From Bolinopsis microptera (lineage: Eukaryota > Ctenophora > Tentaculata > Lobata > Bolinopsidae): a stretch of DNA of 64,000 nt. The notes beneath the pieces are model-generated. The model was not told the DNA's origin. It worked only from the letters and a program-made list of their open reading frames with translations, and ran no database searches. The DNA is taken from positions 22,213,603 to 22,277,602 of the forward strand of contig NC_087072.1 of assembly GCF_026151205.1 (NCBI RefSeq), given 5' to 3'. Made by a program: the position numbers and the translations under genes. Of the stretch, positions 37,017 to 46,551 are shown in pieces (the first letter of the stretch is position 1; every line of letters begins with the position of its first letter).

Positions 37017-38905
37017 ACCTGACGACCATCAGGACTAGGTAAGCTTGCAACTTGCGATGATGTTAGCACGTTCTGTGTTCTGCTAGGGGTTCGGGTCCTC
37101 CTTCTCTTTTCAGCTCCTCTATTTAACCTGTTGAATATAGCTTTCTTAATAATAGCTGCAAATCGTTTAACACCAACCTCATTTAAGTGCAACAAATCAA
37201 GTCTACCGCGGTTATCAAGTTTCTTCGACAGCCTCTCAGACAGCAACATGTTGCGATCTAAGAAGTCATCGAGACCGCGGACATGTGATACACCCAAACC
37301 AGGCTGATCCAAATCACGGAATATACGTGAGTTAAAATACAAAGCTTTCTTATTAAGCTCGTTAGACTTAGTAGGCAGTATAGGAACAATGAAAATATTA
37401 GTACTACTATTGAACTGTCTAATTTCGTTAATTTTCAACTTATACTGCAGGAACAGTCGATCAATGTCCTCCTGACTTCTCACATCATTCTTTTTCAGAT
37501 TGTTGATACCACAAGATACTACGATGTTGTTGTAGCCACAGCACCACTCAGGCTTGATGTCCTCCATTGTAGCGGCCCAGAACCGTTGACCCGGCATCAG
37601 CTCACCAAACGAGTTCAGTTTACCAGTTCCAAAGGCTAGGTGGCCAGTATTAGAGTCGCCAACGATACATGTGGAGTTTCGATTCTTCCAACTGACTGAT
37701 CGAAAGGTCAGGCTGTATCGAACTCCTTTTTTCACAGAACCCTTCTCTATACGATGAGAGAAGAAGTCCTGTGACCGCCGAGTCATTCGGTACATTGATC
37801 TGTGGCTGCAGTCTAACTTGAGACTGTCAGTCTTAGAGCTTTTCTCAGCAAACAAGATCTCACAAGATTCACCCACTGTGATCGTAAAAATTGACGATTC
37901 GGGGTGGATAGTGATCTCATTATCTGAGTGTTCTGGAAGAAAGCTCTCCTGACCAACGTATCGATTGACCAAGCAGGAGTTGATAACTGGTGCTGCTCCT
38001 TTCTTCTTCAGCTCGGGATAGATCTTGTAGAACTCATCAGCCTGCATCTTATTGATCGACTCCACTAAGGGTTGCAAGGCTTCAGGAATGGTGGGCGGAC
38101 TGGTGGTCGCTTTTGACCCTACATAAGAATATGGATGGCCAAACGATTTCACTGAGTGACCATTCTCATCATTAAATTCAGTGGCTGTTAGGAAGTCAAC
38201 GATGGTCTGTGCAGCCTGTTCATTAATAAAATCGTTGATCATTGTTGCCGGGACCATACCGGATGGGACTGCAGGGGGCTCAAACACTAGATGCTCTGGA
38301 CGGGGAGGAGGCGTGGCAACATGTTCTGGTTGTGGGGTGGCCGTGGTTGATATGCTCTCGAGTTTTACTGATAAGGCCTTCAGCGTTGAATTGGTCTTAT
38401 CTTGTTGCAGATTTAAGTGCGTGAGACCTGTGCTTATTTCTGATAAGGCCACCACTCTCTCAGCAATCTGATTGTAGCTGCTACTAATCCTGTCGGTGTC
38501 TGCAATCAGAGAAGTTAGTCTATCCTCGAGAGAGGTTATCTGCTTCGTAAGCAAAGCATTGTCATCTGACAAGTTAGATATTCTCAGAATCAGACTGTCC
38601 GTTTGTGTGTTGTTGCGGGCTTCAACACCCGGTGGACTGAAGCAAAAGGGACACATCCAGTCGATAAGCTGTTCAACAAAAGTATTTGTAATACCCTTTA
38701 GGTTGGAACAGTTGCTGTGCCATTCCTGGGTGCAATTAGTACAAGAAAGAACCCAGGAGTCTGGGTCGTGCTGGCCACATGGACAGTTCTTAGGATTTGC
38801 TGGGGAGGGCTTCTTGGTGTTCTTCTTCTCCTTCTTCTTGTCCTGTACTTTAGATGGAATTCCTCCGAGGCTTGTTCGTTGTTTGTTGATAGCTTTGTTG
38901 GGCAT
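37013..38905 (-). CDS. LINE 1 ORF1: PHD finger, AlkB-like dioxygenase and SGNH hydrolase
   Basis: ORF1 protein of about 630 residues, started at the ATG at 38903-38905 (MPNKAINKQ). A PHD finger lies at about 41-88 (CPCG, CTNC, EWHSNC, CPFC), then a coiled-coil-like stretch at about 110-185. Residues about 216-404 form an AlkB-type 2-oxoglutarate/Fe(II) dioxygenase. It shows PYSYVGSK, NRYVGQ, the iron ligands in LPEHSDNE (His326, Asp328) and SHRI (His384), and RYSLTFR with the Arg pair that binds 2-oxoglutarate. An SGNH/GDSL-type hydrolase follows, with CIVGDSNTG (Ser417), CGINN (Asn468) and DLLHLN (Asp570/His573), then a basic tail. PHD and esterase modules are known in ORF1 of CR1-type LINEs; the AlkB domain is the surprise. 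Expected roles are RNA or chromatin binding plus oxidative demethylation, by inference. Confidence 0.88.
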   Translation of the reverse strand: MPNKAINKQRTSLGGIPSKVQDKKKEKKNTKKPSPANPKNCPCGQHDPDSWVLSCTNCTQEWHSNCSNLKGITNTFVEQLIDWMCPFCFSPPGVEARNNTQTDSLILRISNLSDDNALLTKQITSLEDRLTSLIADTDRISSSYNQIAERVVALSEISTGLTHLNLQQDKTNSTLKALSVKLESISTTATPQPEHVATPPPRPEHLVFEPPAVPSGMVPATMINDFINEQAAQTIVDFLTATEFNDENGHSVKSFGHPYSYVGSKATTSPPTIPEALQPLVESINKMQADEFYKIYPELKKKGAAPVINSCLVNRYVGQESFLPEHSDNEITIHPESSIFTITVGESCEILFAEKSSKTDSLKLDCSHRSMYRMTRRSQDFFSHRIEKGSVKKGVRYSLTFRSVSWKNRNSTCIVGDSNTGHLAFGTGKLNSFGELMPGQRFWAATMEDIKPEWCCGYNNIVVSCGINNLKKNDVRSQEDIDRLFLQYKLKINEIRQFNSSTNIFIVPILPTKSNELNKKALYFNSRIFRDLDQPGLGVSHVRGLDDFLDRNMLLSERLSKKLDNRGRLDLLHLNEVGVKRFAAIIKKAIFNRLNRGAEKRRRTRTPSRTQNVLTSSQVASLPSPDGRQV

Positions 38906-39711
38906 GGCGTAGAAAGGCGATAGGGGCACCAGGCTGACCAGAGGGCACTGTCACGTCCGACCCGCAACCGACCTGAAAATAAGAAGAGCAGAATCGCCAC
39001 ACAAGAGATCTCTGTTGAGAAAAAGTTGAATCAGAATTGTAAGGGAAGAATAATAGTTGTTATTTGAGTAATACAATCACAGGGCTAGTTAATTTACGGA
39101 CGAACACAACAGGACAGTTGTGAAGTAGTGATTGGTAAAGATGATTGTTTGAGTGCCTGATGGGATGTGTTAAAAATTGGAATGTAATCAATTGTCATAA
39201 TTGACATTAATTTAGGTATAAATTGATCAAAAAATACAATTGAATAAAAAGGTTATTATGGTTCAAATTTGTAAGACTATAATTTGTAAAATAAATGTTT
39301 TAAATGTATATATAATGCCCAATGTTGTTAAGACTCAACACTAGTACTAACAATAATCTGAGGGAAAGCAACAACATCAGATGTACCAATGAGTCCCAAG
39401 GAGATGATGTGGTCAGTATGTAAATATGGTGTGGTTGGTGTAGTTACAGAGACAACAGGTGTGGCGGGTACTCAACTCCTTAACAGGGCCGGAAGCAAGT
39501 CTTCTGATTTAGCGCCCTCCGATCCTCCATGGTGCCCCCGATGCCGTAACGTTTTAGTGACTCATTGGTACATCCATATCATTGCACATCCTCAAATTAT
39601 TTGTTATATAGTAGTGTTGAAAGTATTAAAACTAATAATAGCCTTTACTAACCTTAGAACCGCAGCATAACCGCTTTTCCCACAGGCAAATAACACCTTC
39701 CGCAGGAAACT
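38906..39711. other. Upstream region of LINE 1
   Basis: Probably the LINE 5' UTR and flank. The segment at about 39583-39645 (CTCAAATTAT.TGTTATATAG, then TTGAAAGTATTAAAA) recurs upstream of the second LINE at 57530-57575. No gene recognised. Confidence 0.45.
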
Positions 39712-40030
39712 AACACGCTCACAGGCTCCCACATGACGTGTAACCCCAGGATTTGGTTTTGGATCGGACACTTAAAACAACGATAGAGGAACGGTCTACA
39801 CGCTCACAGACTACCACGTCTTGTGTAACCCCAAGATTTAACACGCTCACAGGCTACCACGTCTCGTGTAACCCTAGGATTTAACACGCTCACAGGCTAC
39901 CACGTCTCGTGTAACCCTAGGACTCTAACACTTAACAGACTCTAACACGCTCACAGGCTTCCACGTCTCGTGTACCCTAGGATTTGGTTTTGGATCTGAC
40001 ACTCAAAACAACGATAGAGGAGCGGTCTAC
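39712..40030. repeat. ~43-bp degenerate tandem repeat
   Basis: Five units beginning ACACGCTCACAGGCT and containing CCACGTCTCGTGTAACCC, three of them nearly contiguous and the first and last followed by a shared GGATTTGGTTTTGGATC extension and CAACGATAGAGGA(A/G)CGGTCTAC. Noncoding. Confidence 0.85.
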
Positions 40031-40709
40031 AGTGACAGAGTGACGTTACAGGAACATTGCATACTCCTACGAGTTGCACGTAGCAGGCCATGACCTCCCC
40101 TGGAAGTCCCTGTCTCTCCGTCGTTAACCCGGCGGGGTTGCACCAGGGCGGTGGTAACAGAACTTCAAGACTCTCGGAGTCTGTTGTCGATATCTATGTT
40201 TAATATATTTATGGTATATAATTTGGGAGTCTCTCTCTCCGGCAGCAGGAGTTGGAGAATTGGGACACGTTGTAAAAGCCACCGTAAGGAAGGCTTACTG
40301 TCGACGCCGACCAATCAAAAGAAGAACAATGACCCTGCATAAAAATTCAATATACAAATTCAATAAAAATCTTAGTAAATTTTATAAAAACCCTTTAAGC
40401 AGTATAAGTAGCCAATTCAGTTTATTTGCTCTAAATTTTTTGCGATAGGGAAAATATTCAAACAATATACACATAATATAGCAATTAAATGACCCTATAT
40501 AAAAATTCTGTAAAAATTGTACAAATTTAAAAACTGAGGTAAAAATAAAACCCTTTGTAATAATATATATAAAATCCACTAAATTGGCTCTAAATTTATA
40601 TCTAAATATGATATTCTAAGTGCACTACCACTTATTATCCCTCTTTCTCCTCTAAGAGCAATAATTGTTGTTCTAAATAAGTCAAATCTTATTCCTTTTC
40701 CTCCTTTTC
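40031..40709. other. Noncoding repeats and flank
   Basis: No gene recognised. 40335-40400 and 40490-40570 resemble each other (GACCCT.TATAAAAATTC ... AACCCTTT), and 40455-40495 resembles 28810-28845. Confidence 0.45.
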
Positions 40710-40846
40710 TTTTGATTCACGATGTCAATCCTTCCTAGCTCGACGAGGCCAAGTGGTGCATCTCGCTAATCTACGCTGGTTGAGAGAATATGCGCGGCGC
40801 GGCCCAGTTAGTAGTGCATCGCGCTACAACCTTTTCTTAAACTCTC

Positions 40847-40955
40847 CTTAACGGGTGATACTTGTAAAATATTTGTTTTAAATATTATCAAGACCGTCGA
40901 CGAGTCCAACTCGGGCGCGTCTTGGTAGGTTATAAACCTATAAAAACTTTCCCAT
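40847..40955. repeat. ~105-bp dispersed repeat, copy 1
   Basis: Shares CTTAACGGGTGATAC.CGTAAAATATTTGTTT.AAATATTA, then GACGAGTCC, GCGCGTCTTGGTAGG and TTATAAACCTA with the segment at 45073-45180. It is inside the inverted-repeat element. Confidence 0.8.
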
Positions 40956-41324
40956 ATTAATTTTAAAGCTCGAAACGCATTAAGAATTTTTGACCTCAGA
41001 AGGGAGTAAGTTTCAGTAAGGAATAACTTGACGAATGTCAACCCTTCCAAATCGTTGTCTTGCTTCGATGCGAACCAAGAATGCTAGTTTGCGCGGCGCG
41101 TCGAAGCGGCGAAGTCCTCCAAGGAATAACTTGCTCCAGAAGCAGTGGCGCAACGTTACCTATATTGTATATACTGGCGCCCCCACCAAAAATTTGCTTC
41201 CCTTTTGGCGCCCCTCCCTAAAATTGAACGAATTAGATTATTTCAGAGGATACGCCTCACGCCTGCAAAATCTCTAAAAAAGTGTGTAATTTCTAGATCA
41301 AAACGCACAGTTTTGCTAATACCT

Positions 41325-41412
41325 TGTATCACGTGGTGACCCCCACGGTCGTCTTCGACGATACAGGGGGAGCCGCGCACTTCGTGCGCGGCGGGTCATA
41401 CAACGTATGACA
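41325..41412. repeat. Dispersed ~90-bp hairpin repeat, second copy
   Basis: Close match to 1229-1331, with the same perfect 9-bp hairpin arms around a TTC loop. A related stem (GCGCGC TTC GCGCGC) lies at about 41760-41774 near another CAACGTATG.CAA end. Confidence 0.75.
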
Positions 41413-42235
41413 ACTAATACCGTAGTTACGTTTTTCAAAATTGTCCCACATTAAAATTTTGGCGCGAGCGTGCTAAATCACTTAACAGTCGATTTTCAAG
41501 ATTGTTCGAGAAGGGCCCCCGACTGTTGAAACCAGCTTGAATCGATGTATTTTCGGACGCTGATTACGAATCAGCCCCATGACATAGGGTTACAATACTC
41601 CCCTGGCGAGATATTGGCGAAAACCTGTCTCAATCACGTAATATGACCGTATAAGGAAGTGTGTATAATTTCTCGTTATGGTTAGAGTTTCAGCATATGT
41701 TTTTGTTAGGGATTGTGTTAGTGGTTGATACATGTTTCGTATCCCACCCTTCGGCGGTGCGCGCTTCGCGCGCGAAAAGTGGCATGCAACGTATGTCAAG
41801 TTAGTGGTTAGGGTTAAGGTTGGGATCAGATTAAAGGGTTAAGATTTCGAATAGTCGTTCAGGGCCAGCTTGTAGCGCGATGCACTACTGGGTCGCGCGC
41901 GCATCAAATAATGCTTCTCGCAACCACAGATCGTATGCAGATCGGCGAGATGCGAAGGATTGACATCGTGAATCAAAATGTATAGTAGAGTAATTCATCA
42001 TCATCCGATTTGGCGCCCCCTAAAATGCGTATATTTCGAAAAGAAAGCGGCGCGTGCGCTAGTAAAATTAAATGGATATTATACCCGTCAAATAACGGTG
42101 TGACACAATTTTAAAATTTTTGAAATGAACTGCAACCATGCGCTGGCTACTATTCGGAAAAAAGCGCGCCGCAGTGCTACTTCGAAAAATGTCGACGCTT
42201 ATCATCCGACAAACATGAATACGCGATGTACTACT

Positions 42236-44998
42236 GGTAAAATACTTGAGAAAATTATATTCTCCAGGCTTTACAGTTTCTTCCAGTCGCAAGGATTATT
42301 ATATGAAAATCAATATGGCTTCAGAAAAAATCATTCGACAAGCCATGCACTTAACTTCTCTGTCGACTACATTGAAAAATCACTAAGAGATAAAAATCAT
42401 GTACTAGGCATCTTCATTGATTTAAGTAAAGCTTTTGATACAATCTGTCATGATAAACTGCTTAAAAAACTGAATGATTATGGAATTCGAGGGACTGCAA
42501 ATAAATTAATAGCCAGTTACCTCTCTAATAGGCAGCAATATGTTTCAGTACTTGGAGAAGAATCCGAAAAACTGTCTGTAATATTTGGTGTGCCTCAGGG
42601 GTCAGTATTAGGTCCCTTGCTTTTCATTATCTACATCAATGAAATATATAGAGTATCAGACCTAGGTAAGTTTATACTTTTTGCCGATGACACCAACATA
42701 TTTGTTGTAGATAAATGTATAAAAACACTTTACTGCAAAGCTAACAAAATTCTTAAACTTGTTCATCAATATATGAAGAGTAACTTGCTGCATATCAACA
42801 CAAAGAAATGTTGTTATATCCACTTTAAGCCGAACTGTAGAAATGAACCAGATTCAAACACTAATGAATTAGAACTGACACTGAATAATATAATAATTAA
42901 AAAGGTAGAGGAAACTAAGTTTCTTGGAGTCATTATTGACCAAAAACTGAACTGGGATGCTCACTTGAGAGCGTTAAATCGTAAATTGAAATGTGAGATT
43001 GGTAGACTATGTGGAATCAGACGCTGTGTACCTAAAACACTCTATAAGGACCTGTACCACACCCTTTTTGAATCACACCTATGTTATGGAATATCTGTTT
43101 GGGGAGGTGTATCAAATAATAAACTAGAAGCCATATTTAAAACACAAAAGAAATGCATAAGAATTCTCTTTGGTGATAATGATGAGTACTTCAATAAGTT
43201 CAAAACATGTGCCAGAGTAAGGCCTATCACTAGGGATAAGACCGGTAAAGTTATCAAGCAGATGTTAGGCAAAGATTTCTTTGAACTAGAACACAGTAAA
43301 CCAATCTGTAACGAGTATAACTTCCTGACTGTCCACAATCTTCATAATATAAGTTGCACTGTTTACTGGAAATGTTTAAAATTAATAAGTTCCAATCACC
43401 AGTCTCAATGTTCTCTTTATTCAACAGGTCACCAAGACGAGACAACTACTTCATCCCACCCACTCCGTCCTCACTATTCATCTACCAATCAACCAGTATT
43501 TGGAATCACTGCCGTAAGTCAACGAGTGAAATAGACTTCTCCACTCCTATCAGTATATTCAAGAATAATCTTAAGAAAGCTTTGTTAGAACTACAATCTA
43601 AATATGACAGACAACTATGGTGCAGTTACAACTTTGATGCAAATGAATTATCATTGAAATAGGTTAATTAACTAAACTTAATCATATGAGTAAACCACGG
43701 TGTTATTGCAAAGAACCATGACAAGGGTATCAGACCTATATATTAATCTAAGAGACGAAACAAAACGAATCATCATACAACAAATTTTAAAATCCTGCGG
43801 CACAGGATCCTGTTGTTTTCCTACTCTGCCTCTCCCAAACCCCTCTCCTTCCCCTTTCTTCAGGTTTATTCTTCAATTTTTTAAATTAGATAGCAGATAT
43901 ATTTTCTTTCGAATTAGTAATGGCATTATACATTATTTGGTATCGTATGTATGTTGTGTTTAGTGTTTGCTAACTAGGTATGTGCTGTATATTTTGAAGA
44001 ATTTTGAGGCTCACGACGTCTCGTCCCATGGGTTGAGTTGTAAGCTGAGTATATGTTCAAATCGCCTTACTTCGTATGGTGAAACATCGACAGGTTTGCC
44101 TTGACCTTTCGGACGAGTGTTTGCCCACCGGGGATCAAAAAATATGATCACCATGAACATTACTTTGACACGTGAACTTATCAAACGACTGTAATGATTC
44201 CATTAAATTTTCTTAGTATATTTAGCTAGTTTATAGTAGATACACACGATCACAGAATAGAAGAGCACAATTGGGCTCTTTGTTCTGCGACCGTGTTTCC
44301 TCGGTGGGCCGACAGGTTTTTGTTGTGTAGTAGTGCTGGGGAAAAAACACGCTTTAAATATCAATGAATGTAAATATTGTTAATTGACATTAGTGCCACA
44401 GTTTATGTGGTAAAAACAAATTTATGGTCAAACATTATATATCGTAGAAGGGCATGATTTACCCACATCACTAAGCATCTGGATGGATAATTAGCACACA
44501 AGGATAAACTGACCTTTAAACATGACCACCAGCTATACCACGTAATCATAGCTCCAAAATAAATAAATTGCTCTACATAGAAACATCTGGCCTGATCTTA
44601 TCACATTGTGGTCCCCTGGGGTTCGGTAAAGCCCTTACAGGCAACTGGGTCCTTTTACCAGCCACAATAAAACTAGTCATGCCAGTACTGTCATAAACTG
44701 TAACCAACTATTTAAAAATAAGATATCTTTTGCTAGAATTTTACATTTTAAGCCATAGAGCAATCTTCTCAATTTTAAAATTTAAAAATAACATTTTACC
44801 CTAACTATGATGTGGTGGCATTTCATACTTAACTAAAATTCAACTTTGAAAGTCAATAGATTATTAGTCACAATGAAATTATAGTTTAAGACATCCATTT
44901 TGCATTGTGTTTCCAATATTAGAATTTATGATATGTATTGATTGAATAATTGGTAATAAATTTAACTTTTGTTTTATTAAAAACTTTTGTTTTATTAC
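42236..44998 (+). pseudogene. 5'-truncated LINE 2 copy, inverted relative to the full element
   Basis: Plus-strand copy of the second LINE starting abruptly within the reverse transcriptase (GGTAAAATACTTGA at 42236). It runs through the catalytic FADDTN (about 42680), the stop near 43662 and the whole 3' UTR to two copies of an AACTTTTGTTTTATTA tail (44963-44997). Relative to the minus-strand copy, an extra AATAT at about 43345 breaks the frame after LTVHNLH, and the C-terminus continues in another frame (from about 43370 to 43662). Protein identity with the full element is very high, so the copy is recent. It is dead because of truncation and the frameshift. Confidence 0.92.
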
Positions 44999-45072
44999 TG
45001 AATCATGAATTGGCAAGCCTTATTAATAAATCAACATCAAACATGAACATGCAAAAATTAAATAAACTCACT

Positions 45073-45180
45073 TAACGGGTGATACTCGTAAAATATTTGT
45101 TTCAAATATTAGACTGTCGACGAATCCTACTTGATGCTGGATGCGCGTCTTGGTAGGTTATAAACCTACAAAAACTTACC
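45073..45180. repeat. ~105-bp dispersed repeat, copy 2, in the LINE spacer
   Basis: Second copy of the 40847-40955 repeat. It occupies about half of the ~220-bp spacer between the two tail-to-tail LINE copies. Confidence 0.8.
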
Positions 45181-46551
45181 ATATACATTCACTGTTGTGA
45201 AAGCAATCATGTTTGTTTATTAATAAAACAAAAGTTTAATAAAACAAAAGTTAAATTTATTACCAATTATTCAATCAATACATATCATAAATTCTAATAT
45301 TGGAAACACAATGCAGAATGGATGTCTTAAACTATAATTTTGTTGTCACTAATAATCTATTTACTTTCAAAGTTGAAATTTAGTTAAGTATGAAATGCCA
45401 CCACATCATAGTTAGGGTAAAATATAATTCTTAAAAATTTTTAAATTGAGAAGATTGCTCTATGACTTAAAATTTAAAATTTAGCAAAAGATATCTAATT
45501 TTTAAATAGTTGGTTACAGTTTATGACAGTACTGGCATGATCAATTTTATTGTGGCTGGTAAAAGGACCCAGTTGCCTGTAAGGGCTTTACCGAACCCCT
45601 GGGGACCACAATGTGATAGGATCAGGCCAGATGTTTCTATGTAGAGCAATTTATTTATTTCTGAGCTATGGTTACGTGGTATAGCTGGTGGTCATGTTTA
45701 AAGGTCAGTTTATCTTTGTGTGCTAATTATCCATCCAGATGCTTAGTGATGTGAGTAAATCATGCCCTTCTACAATATATAACGTTTAACTATAAATTTG
45801 TTTTTACCACAGAAACTGTGGCACTAAGGTCAAGAATTAAAAATTTGTACTCTCATTGATAGTTAAAGCGTTTTTTTCCCCAGCACTACTACACAACAAA
45901 AACCTGTCGGCCCACCGAGGAAACACAGTCGCAGAACAAGGAACCCAATTGTGCTCCTCTATTCTGCGATCGTGTGTATTTACTATAAACTAGCTAAATG
46001 CAGTTAGTAAAATTTTCTGGAATCATTAAAGTCGTTTGATTAGTTTATGTGTCAAAGTAATGTCCATGATAATCATATATTTGGATCCCCGGTGGGCAAA
46101 CACTCGTCCCAAAGGCTAAGGCAAACCTTTCAATGTTTCACCATACGAAGTAAGGAGATTTGAACACATACTCAGCCTACAACTCCACCCATGGGACGAG
46201 ACGTCGTGAGCCTCAAAATATATAGCATATACCCAGTCAGCAAACACTATACACAACATACATACGATAACAAACAATGTATAATGCCATTACTTCATTT
46301 AAAAGAAAATATATCTGCTATCTAATTTTTTTTTAAATTGAACAATAAACCTGAAGAGAGGAGAAGGAGAGAGGGGTTTGGGAGAGGTAGAGTAGGAAAA
46401 CAACAGGATCCTGTGCCGCAGGATTTTAAAATTTGTTGTATGATGATTCGTTTTGTGTCGTCTCTTAGATTAATATAGGTCTGATACCCTTGTCATGGTT
46501 TTTTGCAATAACACCGTGGTTTACTCATATGATTATGTTTACTAAATCAAC

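Larger units (their letters stand above)
33540..38905 (-). mobile_element. Non-LTR retrotransposon (LINE 1), intact two-ORF element
   Basis: A minus-strand CR1/jockey-superfamily LINE with an uninterrupted ORF1 (PHD-AlkB-SGNH) and an uninterrupted ORF2 (Cys/His module, APE endonuclease, reverse transcriptase). The two ORFs overlap by four bases, ATGA, at 37013-37016. Coordinates cover the coding part only; UTR boundaries and a target duplication were not found. Two full open frames imply recent activity. Confidence 0.9.
40710..41977. mobile_element. 1.27-kb element with ~100-bp terminal inverted repeats
   Basis: The left end TTTTGATTCACGATGTCAAT (from 40710) is matched in reverse at the right end (to 41977), and the similarity continues imperfectly for about 100 bp to AGTAGTGCATCGCGCTACAA at both ends. 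No transposase is encoded, so this is a non-autonomous foldback or MITE-like element. It carries two segments found elsewhere in the window: about 40847-40955 (also 45073-45180) and 41325-41412 (also 1229-1331). A flanking target duplication was not identified. Confidence 0.7.
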
